A stretch of 35,432 nucleotides of DNA from Bacillota bacterium (GCA_012518645.1 JAAYRS010000063.1:1-35432); one strand, 5' to 3'; numbered from the stretch's first letter, positions 16,923 through 24,358 are shown. Made by a program: numbers and translations. Notes: generated by a model not told the origin, from the sequence alone.

Positions 16923-17327
16923 CTACCCCCGCCTACGGCCTCTTCCCCGGCCGTGACCTCCTCCATGACCGGGACCGAAACCAATACCCCTGCGCAGCCG
17001 AGCACATCTTCCGCAACCGCGGGCAAACTCCCCCTCTTCATAAAACTCGTAATTTCCGCCCTCAATACGCAAATTGGAACCCTCAAAAAGCGCCAAAGCC
17101 ATCTTTTGACGGGCATCAGCATACATGCGCTGCACCGTAGTGCGGGCCACATCCATGCGCTGGGCAGTTTCTTCTTGAGTGAGCCCCTCTAGATCAAGCA
17201 AGCGAAGCGTTTCGTATTCTTCGACTGACATGACGATATCCTCACCTTGCGGCTCAACATTGACAGGCCCAAACTCGTTTACCAGCGGAAGGCAACACAC
17301 TCTTCGCCATTTGCGAGGTCTCGGCAA
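16923..17327 (-). CDS. DUF134 (UPF0251) family putative DNA-binding protein
   Basis: A 134-residue protein opening MPRPRKWRRVCCLP, the family hallmark. A sigma-factor-region-4-like helix-turn-helix follows (about 45-80: MSVEEYETLRLLDLEGLTQE, then EETAQRMDVARTTVQRMYADAR). A Cys-containing GCGRCARLRRG segment and a Gly/Arg/His-rich tail (about 105-134) end the protein; Cys at 11-12 and at the CGRC cluster could bind a metal. DUF134 genes are often found beside DUF5320 and NifX/NifB-like iron-molybdenum-cofactor-family proteins. Here only DUF5320 is present. Exact function is unknown. The palindrome around the operon promoter suggests it regulates its own operon. Confidence 0.9.
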   Translation of the reverse strand: MPRPRKWRRVCCLPLVNEFGPVNVEPQGEDIVMSVEEYETLRLLDLEGLTQEETAQRMDVARTTVQRMYADARQKMALALFEGSNLRIEGGNYEFYEEGEFARGCGRCARLRRGIGFGPGHGGGHGRGRGRRRG

Positions 17328-17353
17328 CAGAATTCACCCCATTAATCCTAATC

Positions 17354-17662
17354 TTAATCGTCTTTTCCGGCCTCCAGCTCTTTATTGATCAAATCAAGCT
17401 GTTCTTGTAATATTTCTTTTTGTTCCTTTAAAAATTCCCTTTGGGTGGCAACTATAACCGGGCCCCCACCCCAAGCATAGCCGTAGCCCGGCCCATAACC
17501 ATAGCCCGGCCCGTAACCATAGCCTGCTCCGCCAAACCTTGCACCGCGGCCGTAACCGTAACCGTAGCCGTAACCTCGGCCTAAACCGCGGCCGCAAGGA
17601 CCAAAACCTCTTCCTGTCAAAGGACCCCTACCCCAAGGACCTGTTCCATCTCTTCTAGGCAT
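17354..17662 (-). CDS. DUF5320 family Gly/Tyr-rich protein
   Basis: A 102-residue protein. It begins MPRRDGTGPWGRGPLTGRGF, the DUF5320 signature. A low-complexity Gly/Tyr/Pro core (about 30-72, repeats of GYGYGPGYGYGP type) and a C-terminal helix with heptad-like character, EFLKEQKEILQEQLDLINKE (about 78-97), likely a coiled coil, follow. The ATG at 17662 is chosen because AGGAGG lies seven bases upstream; an ATG nine codons earlier would be inside the promoter-operator. It is the first gene of an operon with DUF134, 26 bases apart. Function unknown; the single Cys and the aromatic-glycine repeats do not identify one. Confidence 0.88.
   Translation of the reverse strand: MPRRDGTGPWGRGPLTGRGFGPCGRGLGRGYGYGYGYGRGARFGGAGYGYGPGYGYGPGYGYAWGGGPVIVATQREFLKEQKEILQEQLDLINKELEAGKDD
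17471..17578. repeat. Short tandem repeats coding the Gly/Tyr-rich core of the DUF5320 protein
   Basis: An approximately 18-base unit (cccggcccrtaaccatag, plus strand) is repeated near-identically around 17487-17525, then a 6-base unit (ccgtaa/ccgtag) around 17550-17576. Copy number could vary between strains through slippage. Confidence 0.6.
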
Positions 17663-17685
17663 TCTAATTCCTCCTTTTGTTTTGA

Positions 17686-17730
17686 ACATATGCCCGTTAC
17701 GTTTATTATAGATAAGTTTTGGGCATATGT
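17686..17730. promoter_or_regulatory. Perfect inverted repeat framing the DUF5320-DUF134 promoter (candidate operator)
   Basis: ACATATGCCC (17686-17695) and GGGCATATGT (17721-17730) are exact inverted copies, 10 bases each and 25 bases apart. One arm overlaps the -35 box, the other the start region. The centre-to-centre distance is about 35 bases. It could hold one dimer across the promoter or two monomers that block both ends. Confidence 0.7.
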
Positions 17731-17733
17731 CAA
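17705..17733 (-). promoter_or_regulatory. Consensus sigma-A promoter of the DUF5320-DUF134 operon
   Basis: TTGACA (17728-17733), a 17-base spacer and TATAAT (17705-17710) on the minus strand: an exact match to the consensus in both boxes and spacing. Such a strong promoter is expected to need a repressor, consistent with the surrounding inverted repeat. Confidence 0.85.
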
Positions 17734-17770
17734 TAACAAATCAACAAAGGGAGGAACCTTAAATGTCCCC

Positions 17771-18238
17771 TTAAATTCCCCGGGACTTTCCCGTGATAGT
17801 CCGGATTTCAATTTTTATTACAACGGTAAGATCCTGCTGGGAAGCAATTATTTCTTGATGCTCCTTTTCAAAATCAGGGGCATATTTTCGGACCAATTCT
17901 TGTAAAGCTTTCACTTTTTCCCCGCCCCCAACCTCTGACGCCAGACCTAAGGCAATTACCGATTCATAATTTACAGCTGGTTCAGCCGGAACCAACTCTG
18001 TTTTCCCTACAACGGTGAAGGATACCTTCTCATTATAGCGGAGGTTTTCCAGCTTATGCCCCTGGAGGCCGCAATGAAAATAAATGGCGTCTTTAAAAAG
18101 AACATAACTTATAGGTAGGCCATAGGGGTAACCTTGGGGACCAATGGTCGCCAAAATTCCGTATTCTCCCGATTCTAATAGTTTCCAAGCCTGGTCCCGA
18201 TCTAAGGCAAATTCTTTCCTGCGGATTGGCCTCTGCAA
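17771..18238 (-). CDS. Pyridoxamine-phosphate-oxidase-fold flavoprotein, NimA-like
   Basis: A 155-residue protein of the split-barrel FMN-binding class. The N-terminal part RRKEFALDRDQAWKLLESGE, the ATIGPQGYPYGLPISYV strand pair and IYFHCGLQGHKLENLRYNEKVSF (quoted in two parts) are the pattern of NimA/YwdB-type proteins that reduce nitro compounds or bind flavin. The start is TTG (18238) with AGGGGTGG six bases upstream. It lies 44 bases after the RlmA-type gene on the same strand, so the two are probably cotranscribed. The physiological substrate is unknown. Confidence 0.85.
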   Translation of the reverse strand: MQRPIRRKEFALDRDQAWKLLESGEYGILATIGPQGYPYGLPISYVLFKDAIYFHCGLQGHKLENLRYNEKVSFTVVGKTELVPAEPAVNYESVIALGLASEVGGGEKVKALQELVRKYAPDFEKEHQEIIASQQDLTVVIKIEIRTITGKSRGI

Positions 18239-18282
18239 TATTTTCCACCCCTGTTTTAGATTTTGCTCAACTGAATCCGGCC

Positions 18283-19182
18283 CTAAATTTCCTTCCGCAG
18301 CTTTTGAAAAGACTGCTGGGGATAGACCCCCTTTAAAAGTTCCAATTCTATTGTTAAAAAAGGAACGGGTTTGATCACCCGCTCCCTGTAACGGGTTAAG
18401 GGTGTCATTTTTAGAAGGTGGGGCCAGAGCGCCTTCCCCGGCCTACTTTGGTAATAAATCCGTTTTTGAACCTGAATTTTCAGTTGTTTTCCAAGGTGGT
18501 TTAAGACTTCCTCATTGGAATAAGGTACATCTATTTCCAGTTGATTGCGGATTTCCCGGAGGTAGCCCGGCCCGGGCAAGACTTTAATAACCATTCCCCC
18601 GGGTTTTAAAACCCTTTTAAATTCCCCGTAATTGGCGGGAGCCAGAATATTTAGAACCGCATCCACTGAATTGGCGGCTAAAGGCAGCTGCGCCAAGTCC
18701 GCCACACCCCAAATGATCGGTTCGCCTAGGGCGCCTGCAAGCCGAATGCCCTCTTTGTTAATGTCCATTCCCAAAAATGAGCAGGTTAAACCGGGTGCGA
18801 GGAGTAAATATAATTGGGATAGCAGTGAGCCTTCCCCGCAGCCCGCATCGAGGATGACAACGCTTTTCCAGCCTTGATCCAGGATTAGTTTGCTAATTTC
18901 AACAATTAAAGGCTGGTATAAACCGGCTTGAAAAACCCGGCGCCTGGCCAAGAATAAATCTCGCTGGTAATCGTTTTTGGGGGCGGAGGCTAAGAAATTA
19001 CAATATCCATTGCGCGCCAGATCAAAATTATGGCCTTGACTGCAGCGCAGCCCGAAATGACGGGACCTTATAAAAGGGTGGGAACAAAAAGGACAACGAA
19101 AAAGTTTCATGTTATCCTGAAAAAGACGGTGCGCTCGTTCCTTTTTCGTTTTGTTTTTCATAACGTCCCAGCCCCTAACCAC
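18283..19182 (-). CDS. rlmA: 23S rRNA (guanine-N1) methyltransferase, RlmA family
   Basis: A 299-residue protein. An N-terminal zinc finger has CPFC (Cys 30, 33) and CSQGHNFD (Cys 47, His 51), then ARNGYCNFL. This is followed by an AdoMet-binding Rossmann domain with VVILDAGCGEGSLLSQL (about 115). RlmAI methylates G745 and RlmAII G748 of 23S rRNA helix 35; which one this is cannot be decided here. Start choice is open between GTG 19182 (GGAGG twelve bases upstream) and ATG 19161 (seven codons later); both keep the zinc finger. It reads leftward into the NimA-like gene. Confidence 0.88.
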   Translation of the reverse strand: MVRGWDVMKNKTKKERAHRLFQDNMKLFRCPFCSHPFIRSRHFGLRCSQGHNFDLARNGYCNFLASAPKNDYQRDLFLARRRVFQAGLYQPLIVEISKLILDQGWKSVVILDAGCGEGSLLSQLYLLLAPGLTCSFLGMDINKEGIRLAGALGEPIIWGVADLAQLPLAANSVDAVLNILAPANYGEFKRVLKPGGMVIKVLPGPGYLREIRNQLEIDVPYSNEEVLNHLGKQLKIQVQKRIYYQSRPGKALWPHLLKMTPLTRYRERVIKPVPFLTIELELLKGVYPQQSFQKLRKEI

Positions 19183-19252
19183 TTAAGAGTTCTTCCTCCA
19201 GAGGTAAATTCCTCTCTAAATCAAAGTACATTCAGGCAAAAGGAGGTTTGTT

Positions 19253-19837
19253 TTGAAAAATATCCGTTTAATCATGATCAACGAAGATCTAAGCCGACAT
19301 TCCCCCATTCCGTTGCAGCCGGGCTTTAAATTCCGGTTTTTTCAAGACGGCGATCAGGAAACTTGGGCTGAGATTGAAGCGCAGGCCCAGGAATTCCCTA
19401 ACATTGAAGCTGCCCGGGCCCGGTTTCAACAAGAATTCCGAAAACAGCGAAAAGAGCTTTCCAAACGCTGTTTTTTCTTGCTGGATCCGGCAGGCAAACC
19501 GGTAGGTACAGCCATGGGTTGGTACGGCAGCTCCCAATTTGAAGGCCTCCTTTACGGAAGGCTGCATTGGATAGCTATCATCCCTTCCTATCAAAGTTTG
19601 GGCTTGGGACGGCCTTTAATTTCCCAGGCCGTGGAAGTCCTAAAACAATTTCACAAAAAAGCCTTTTTAGTGACCCGCCCCCGCAATTATAGGGCTATTA
19701 GAATTTACCTGGATTTTGGATTTAAACCTCACTTAACGGCAAAAGAACAGCACCGGGGGTGGAGGCAGGTGGAAGAGATTTTGAAAACGGCAATTTTGTC
19801 TGCAGCCCCCTGTTCTTCAAGAGAAGGGGGAGAATAA
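19253..19837 (+). CDS. GNAT-family acetyltransferase
   Basis: A 194-residue protein of the GCN5-related N-acetyltransferase fold. The acetyl-CoA-binding motif A is seen as GRLHWIAIIPSYQSLGLGRPLISQAV (quoted in parts: LHWIAIIPSYQ and GLGRPL), followed by the C-terminal NYRAIRIYLDFGFKP. The start is TTG, supported by AAAGGAGG six bases upstream. The acceptor is unknown. Its 3' end overlaps the convergent cardiolipin synthase gene by 21 bases. Confidence 0.88.
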   Translation: MKNIRLIMINEDLSRHSPIPLQPGFKFRFFQDGDQETWAEIEAQAQEFPNIEAARARFQQEFRKQRKELSKRCFFLLDPAGKPVGTAMGWYGSSQFEGLLYGRLHWIAIIPSYQSLGLGRPLISQAVEVLKQFHKKAFLVTRPRNYRAIRIYLDFGFKPHLTAKEQHRGWRQVEEILKTAILSAAPCSSREGGE

Positions 19838-21247
19838 ACTAACCACGGACTCTAAAGCCCTAGAAAGAAGAGTCTGTTTTTGGAATCTAGCGTAATCCAG
19901 CTCTAAGCTATTTTTAAAATCTTCTTTGAAGACGTTTTGGTAACCGCGGTTTTCCTGCTCCGATTGGAAATAAACAAACAGTTCATCATCTCGCTCTAGG
20001 CTGCGGACATTGAGATTAACAGTGCCCACACACAAGCCGTCATCATCAATCAACATGGTCTTAGCATGCATGATCGCCCTATATTTGAAGACCCGCACAC
20101 CGCTGCCAATTAATTGGCGTAAATAGTAATTGGCGATATTATGATGAAACAGCCCCCCAAAGGCATAGTAGGCAGAGGTCATTATCCGAACATCGACACC
20201 CCTTAAGGCTAAAGTTTTCAAGCTTTGCAAAATGGGCTCAGAAGGAGAAAAATAGGGAGTTTGGATCCAAAGCCGTTTCCGGGCCCCATTAATAAGGTTA
20301 AAATAACTTAGATTCATAATATCATTGTGGATATACTTGTTGTAAAGTCCGTTAGCCACAACTTGAGTTGGGAGATATCCGGGATTTTCTCTGCTGGGAA
20401 AATAATTTTTTAGCCTTCTTCGAAAGCCGACTTTATTCTTCCTGGAAGAAGCAATCCAATCCGAAATAAAAATCTGCTGCAAATCATGAACACTGCTGCC
20501 CACAAGGCGTAAGTGGGAATCCCGCCAATACATCCCCCGCACACCGTCTTGATAGTGTTCCCCAACATTCATGCCTCCCAAATAACCAATTGCACCGTCG
20601 ATGATCACCAGTTTGCGGTGATTCCGGTAATTGAGAGCCCGGGCATAAGGCCTAATCCCCCGGACCTGCCCGCCCGCTTGTTTTAATTCCCAAAACAATG
20701 TCCGTATAAAAGTGAAAAAACAACCAAAACTATCGTAAAGAAGTTTAACTTCCACTCCTTGGGCGCTCTTTTCCTTCAAGATATTAATTAGTTCCCGGCC
20801 AACGGAATCGTTATGGATGGTAAAATATTGAACATGAATATGCTCTTGGGCGGCTTTTAAATCTCGAAACAAATTGGTGAATTTGTCCCTGCCGTTGGTA
20901 TAGATTTCCACCTCATTATCAGTGGTAAAAATACTTCCGCAGTATTTTTTATTAATCAACTGTGCAGCGGAAAGTTCCTCGGCAGACTGATTGCTGGCAG
21001 CCATAATTCTTTCCAGATCTTTAAATAGTGCACTATGCCGCCTCTGGATCCTGCTTTTTTTATAATCCCAGTAACTGTCGCTGCCAACCAAAAGATAAAA
21101 CACCAAGCCCAGAACGGGAACAAAAATCAAAACCAAGATCCAGCTGAAACGCTGGATGGGCTTTTTACGCCCGAAAAAAATAAGGGAAATTACTAAAACA
21201 AGGTAAGGAATATAAATTAGGGAGAGTATCTGCTTCAAAAAAATCAC
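19817..21247 (-). CDS. cls: Cardiolipin synthase
   Basis: A 476-residue membrane phospholipase-D-superfamily enzyme that joins two phosphatidylglycerols into cardiolipin and glycerol. Two N-terminal membrane helices (about 4-26 and 35-55) are followed by two HKD motifs: HRKLVIIDG (His 210, Lys 212, Asp 217) and HAKTMLIDD (His 394, Lys 396, Asp 401). Length and layout match the Bacillota ClsA type. The ATG start lies 43 bases downstream of a promoter overlapping that of alkA. It converges with the GNAT gene. Confidence 0.95.
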   Translation of the reverse strand: MIFLKQILSLIYIPYLVLVISLIFFGRKKPIQRFSWILVLIFVPVLGLVFYLLVGSDSYWDYKKSRIQRRHSALFKDLERIMAASNQSAEELSAAQLINKKYCGSIFTTDNEVEIYTNGRDKFTNLFRDLKAAQEHIHVQYFTIHNDSVGRELINILKEKSAQGVEVKLLYDSFGCFFTFIRTLFWELKQAGGQVRGIRPYARALNYRNHRKLVIIDGAIGYLGGMNVGEHYQDGVRGMYWRDSHLRLVGSSVHDLQQIFISDWIASSRKNKVGFRRRLKNYFPSRENPGYLPTQVVANGLYNKYIHNDIMNLSYFNLINGARKRLWIQTPYFSPSEPILQSLKTLALRGVDVRIMTSAYYAFGGLFHHNIANYYLRQLIGSGVRVFKYRAIMHAKTMLIDDDGLCVGTVNLNVRSLERDDELFVYFQSEQENRGYQNVFKEDFKNSLELDYARFQKQTLLSRALESVVSLFSPFS

Positions 21248-21275
21248 TCATTTCACAAGGCATTTATTTGGTGCG

Positions 21276-21304
21276 AAGACAAACCAGGCCACTTCTGTTA
21301 TAAT
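21276..21304 (+). promoter_or_regulatory. Promoter of the alkA-like gene
   Basis: AAGACA (21276-21281), a 17-base spacer, then TATAAT (21299-21304). Its -10 box shares bases with the -10 box of the opposing cls promoter. Confidence 0.55.
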
Positions 21305-21324
21305 ATATCGGAGAAGATTGTCAA
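21297..21324 (-). promoter_or_regulatory. Promoter of cls
   Basis: TTGACA (21319-21324), a 16-base spacer, then TATAAC (21297-21302) on the minus strand. It overlaps the divergent alkA promoter, so RNA polymerase cannot occupy both at once. Confidence 0.65.
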
Positions 21325-21339
21325 ACGGAAGTTGATAGC

Positions 21340-21993
21340 ATGACAGAAAAACACTTTTTTAGTTACGGTTCTACAGAAACAGATTATTTAAGCGCGCGGG
21401 ATCCCGCTTTAAAAAAAGCAATAGCCACAATAGGAATAATCCGACGCCCAGTGATGCCTGACCTTTTCCAGGCACTTGTTAAATCAATTGTCGGCCAACA
21501 AATATCTTCACAAGCTCAAGCCTCAATTTGGAAGCGGCTGCAAACGAAATTTAAACCTTTTACCCCGGAAACAATTGCAGGTGTATCTGCTTTCCAGTTG
21601 CAAGCCGCCGGGATTACGGGGCGCAAGGCAGAGTATATACAAGGTATTGCTGAAGCTGTGCTCCGGGGAGAACTAGACTTTTCAAAACTAGAGGCCTTGT
21701 CTGACCAAGAAGTGTGTGTTCAGCTTACCAAATTGAAAGGTGTAGGCAATTGGACGGCGGAAATGTTTTTAATTTTCGCCATGCAAAGGCCGAATGTCCT
21801 AAGTTTTGGTGACTTAGCCATAAAAAGAGGATTGCGCATCCTCCACGGACACCGCAAGATCACAAAACAGATTTTTCGCAGATATCAGCAACTCTATTCC
21901 CCTTACGGTTCAGTGGCCAGCCTCTACTTGTGGGCCATCGCCGCGGGAGCCCTGCCCGGGCTTAGTGATCCCGCTCTTGAGCCCAAGAAATAA
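21340..21993 (+). CDS. alkA: DNA-3-methyladenine glycosylase, AlkA/HhH-GPD family
   Basis: A 217-residue base-excision repair enzyme of the helix-hairpin-helix-GPD superfamily that removes alkylated purines. The hairpin is LKGVGNWTAEM (about 132-142), and the catalytic Asp is in SFGDLAIKRG (Asp 158). There is no C-terminal Cys cluster, so no iron-sulphur cluster of the EndoIII type. The length is that of the short AlkA2-like enzymes lacking the N-terminal domain of E. coli AlkA. The ribosome site is weak (GGAAG). Single gene from its own promoter. Confidence 0.92.
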   Translation: MTEKHFFSYGSTETDYLSARDPALKKAIATIGIIRRPVMPDLFQALVKSIVGQQISSQAQASIWKRLQTKFKPFTPETIAGVSAFQLQAAGITGRKAEYIQGIAEAVLRGELDFSKLEALSDQEVCVQLTKLKGVGNWTAEMFLIFAMQRPNVLSFGDLAIKRGLRILHGHRKITKQIFRRYQQLYSPYGSVASLYLWAIAAGALPGLSDPALEPKK

Positions 21994-22050
21994 GATCAAT
22001 CTTCTCTAAAAGCAATTAGGATACCTCTTCCTCGTTTTAAGCAAGCGCGG

Positions 22051-22359
22051 TCAAATCGATGTTTCAAAATATTTTTCTTCCAGATCTTCTAAATGCTCAA
22101 AAATGTGGATTAGGTCCTGGCCAAAACTTAGTAAAATGTAGCGGGTATGATTGTCCCGGGCTTCCCGGATTATAACTCCTTTTTCCATCAGCAGGGAAAG
22201 CTTCCTATTTAGTTCTGTTTGGCTCATATTTGGAATGCTTGCCGCGATTTCACTATAGCGGTGGTTGCCAAAATGAATTGATTTTAAGATTTCCGGAACC
22301 CAACGCAGTTTAATCAAGTTGTGGATGATTTGGAACCCATTAAATACCTTTTTTTTCAA
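22051..22359 (-). CDS. HxlR-family transcriptional regulator
   Basis: A 102-residue winged-helix regulator. It reads IKLRWVPEILKSIHFGNHRYSEIAAS (in part) at about 15-40 and then SQTELNRKLSLLMEKGVIIRE, the HxlR recognition and wing pattern. The TTG at 22359 is chosen because GAGGTGA stands four bases upstream. The longer frame starting at 22578 runs antisense into dps and is rejected. In this form it has no Cys, so it is unlikely to sense thiol oxidation as YodB or HypR do. It is divergent from dps and could control it. Confidence 0.85.
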   Translation of the reverse strand: MKKKVFNGFQIIHNLIKLRWVPEILKSIHFGNHRYSEIAASIPNMSQTELNRKLSLLMEKGVIIREARDNHTRYILLSFGQDLIHIFEHLEDLEEKYFETSI

Positions 22360-22370
22360 ATCATCACCTC

Positions 22371-22384
22371 TACAAACATATTTG
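22371..22384. promoter_or_regulatory. Small palindrome in front of the HxlR gene
   Basis: ACAAA-CATA-TTTGT is a perfect 5-base-arm inverted repeat just upstream of the HxlR ribosome site. It is a possible binding site of the HxlR protein. Confidence 0.35.
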
Positions 22385-22411
22385 TGCCTTTTTGTTACTT
22401 GTATTTTATCA

Positions 22412-22449
22412 TATAATGGAATTAGATACAGATAAAGATAATCATTAGG
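22412..22449 (+). promoter_or_regulatory. dps promoter region with a Fur-family box
   Basis: A TATAAT -10 box stands at 22412-22417; the -35 box is not clear. At 22431-22449, GATAAAGATAATCATTAGG matches the 19-base classical Fur box in 16 positions by my count. It lies between the -10 box and the ribosome site, so a bound Fur-family repressor would block dps. Confidence 0.6.
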
Positions 22450-22456
22450 AGGGTTC

Positions 22457-22894
22457 ATGATGAAACATTTAGACTTAACACAAAAGTATTTGGCGAACCT
22501 AGGCGTACTCCTTGTAAAACTCCACAACATCCACTGGAATGTTGTCGGCAAACAGTTTCTAAGAGTCCATACTTTCACGGAAGAGCTTTATGATCAAGTT
22601 TTCGCAGATTTTGACGAAGTTGCAGAAGCATTAAAAACAAAGAATGTTATGCCCCTTTCCACTTTGAAAGACTATTTAGCCCAAGCCTCCCTGGAAGAAG
22701 TTCAGCCTAAAGACTTTTCTGTCAAAGAGAGTCTAGACATGGTTAAAAAAGATTTGGAAGCCATGAAGGCACTGGCCACCGAGATTAGAAATTCCGCGGA
22801 TGACGCCGGGGATTTTGAAATCGTTGCTCAATTTGAAGATTATGTTCTTTTCTACAGCAAGAATATCTGGTTCGTTGAGGCCATGTTAAAATAG
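22457..22894 (+). CDS. dps: Dps family ferritin-like DNA-protection protein
   Basis: A 145-residue four-helix protein that assembles into a 12-subunit shell, oxidises Fe2+ with hydrogen peroxide and stores it. The inter-subunit ferroxidase ligands are visible: His 26 in NIHWNV, His 38 in RVHTF, Asp 53 and Glu 57 in FADFDEVAEAL, with the same spacing as Listeria Dps. There are two adjacent ATG codons (22457 and 22460); AGGAGGG is better spaced for the second. A Fur-like box lies upstream and a terminator right after, so it is a single-gene unit tied to iron or peroxide stress. Confidence 0.94.
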   Translation: MMKHLDLTQKYLANLGVLLVKLHNIHWNVVGKQFLRVHTFTEELYDQVFADFDEVAEALKTKNVMPLSTLKDYLAQASLEEVQPKDFSVKESLDMVKKDLEAMKALATEIRNSADDAGDFEIVAQFEDYVLFYSKNIWFVEAMLK

Positions 22895-22913
22895 TTTCCA
22901 ATTTGCTTCCCGC

Positions 22914-22939
22914 GCACCCTTACTAAAGGGTGCTTTTTT
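22914..22939 (+). terminator. Terminator of dps
   Basis: GCACCCT-TACTAA-AGGGTGC followed by TTTTTT, 19 bases after the dps stop. Confidence 0.92.
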
Positions 22940-22968
22940 ATTTCTCCGAAAGGGAGAGCGCCCTGTTC

Positions 22969-22997
22969 TTGACGCCAGTGCACCGCACCTATATAAT
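22969..22997 (+). promoter_or_regulatory. Promoter of glutamate dehydrogenase
   Basis: TTGACG (22969-22974), a 17-base spacer, then TATAAT (22992-22997). This leaves a leader of about 90 bases before the start codon, in which I see no known riboswitch. Confidence 0.75.
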
Positions 22998-23095
22998 AAA
23001 CGAAAAGTCGCATCTTTCAAAATCAGCGTCCAAGATAGTTTGTACCTGCTTGCTTGAACTTTAATCGAGACGATAACGATGTTTGGAGGAAAGAA

Positions 23096-24358
23096 ATGGG
23101 AGACAAATATAATGCTTTTCAGGAAATGTTGCAATTGTTAGATCGGGCCGCTGCTTTATTGGGGTTGAAACAGGATGACTACATTACTCTTAAATACCCG
23201 GATCGGGAACTAAAAGTTTCTATACCGATGAAAATGGACGACGGATCCGTCCAGGTTTTTGAGGGTTATAGGGTCCAGCATTCTGGAGCCAGAGGCCCTT
23301 ACAAAGGCGGGATCCGTTATCACGAAAACGTTGATCTGGACGAAATAAAAGCCCTAGCCGCCTGGATGAGTTTAAAGTCTGCCGTAGTCAATATCCCTTA
23401 CGGAGGGGCTAAGGGCGGAGTTAAAGTAGATGCGACTAAACTTTCTAAAGGGGAATTGGAACGGCTTACCAGAAGATATGCTACGCTTCTTTACCCCATT
23501 GTTGGGCCGCACATTGATATCCCCGCTCCCGATATTAATACCAACGCTGAAGTGATGGGTTGGTTTATGGACACCTTCAGCACGCTTCGGGGCCAGCTGA
23601 CCCCCGGCGTCGTTACGGGAAAACCAGTTCCCATTGGCGGTTCCTTGGGTCGAAGCGATGCAACCGGCCGCGGTTTAACTTTGATTACTAAGGAAGTTTT
23701 AAAGAAACTCGGCCTTTCTGCCGAGAGCACCCGGGTTGCCATCCAAGGCGCCGGCAATGTGGGCGGGACCACCGCTAAATTCCTGCACGAAGAGGGCTTT
23801 AAAATTATAGCCCTAAGTGACGTATCCGGAGGCATCTTCCTCGAAGAGGGCTTAGACATACCGGAGATTATTGATTTTCTCAGAGCTCAACGCGGCAGAT
23901 TATTAAAAGACTATCAAACACCAAAACTAGTTCGAATCTCCAATGAAGAACTTCTTCGCCAAAACGTGGAGATCCTTATCCCCGCTGCTTTGGAAAACCA
24001 AATCACATCTAAAACAGCACCGCATATTCAGGCCAAAATCGTTGTTGAAGCAGCTAACGGCCCGACAACCATCAGGGGCGATTTGATCTTGGAGGAAAAC
24101 GGGATCATTGCCGTTCCCGATATCCTCGCCAATTCCGGCGGAGTAATCGTCTCCTACTTCGAGTGGCTGCAAAATCTGCAGTCCTTCAGCTGGGAAGAAG
24201 AAAAAGTGATTACGCGGCTGGAAAATTTGTTGACCAAAGCCTTTAACGAAGTATGGGAAACTGCAGCAGAAAAAGGAACTTCCCTCAGGATGGGCGCTTA
24301 TATGCTGGCCTTAGATCGGATTGTTACCTCTGCTAAAATGAGGGGAATGTCGTGCTAA
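23096..24358 (+). CDS. gdhA: Glutamate dehydrogenase (NAD(P)-dependent)
   Basis: A 420-residue enzyme of the Glu/Leu/Phe/Val dehydrogenase family, interconverting L-glutamate and 2-oxoglutarate plus ammonia. The catalytic Lys is in IPYGGAKGGVKVD (Lys 106), substrate residues in GPYKGGIRYH, and the Rossmann dinucleotide site is VAIQGAGNVGG. Length matches catabolic RocG/GudB enzymes. The ATG at 23096 is chosen (GGAGG six bases upstream) rather than an earlier in-frame TTG. Because the hut operon makes glutamate, this enzyme may be its outlet. NAD versus NADP preference cannot be read with certainty. Confidence 0.93.
   Translation: MGDKYNAFQEMLQLLDRAAALLGLKQDDYITLKYPDRELKVSIPMKMDDGSVQVFEGYRVQHSGARGPYKGGIRYHENVDLDEIKALAAWMSLKSAVVNIPYGGAKGGVKVDATKLSKGELERLTRRYATLLYPIVGPHIDIPAPDINTNAEVMGWFMDTFSTLRGQLTPGVVTGKPVPIGGSLGRSDATGRGLTLITKEVLKKLGLSAESTRVAIQGAGNVGGTTAKFLHEEGFKIIALSDVSGGIFLEEGLDIPEIIDFLRAQRGRLLKDYQTPKLVRISNEELLRQNVEILIPAALENQITSKTAPHIQAKIVVEAANGPTTIRGDLILEENGIIAVPDILANSGGVIVSYFEWLQNLQSFSWEEEKVITRLENLLTKAFNEVWETAAEKGTSLRMGAYMLALDRIVTSAKMRGMSC

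Noticed and set aside
16577-17152. Open frame of 191 codons on the minus strand
   Set aside because: Half of it lies within the well-supported DUF134 gene in another frame, it runs through a terminator hairpin, has no ribosome site and no recognisable domain.
17686-17730. The ATATGCCC/GGGCATAT repeat as a transposon end pair or attachment site
   Set aside because: The arms are only 45 bases apart and fit a promoter exactly, so an operator is the simpler reading.
22360-22578. N-terminal extension of the HxlR frame
   Set aside because: It would run antisense through the first part of dps and across both promoters; a good ribosome site supports the start at 22359.
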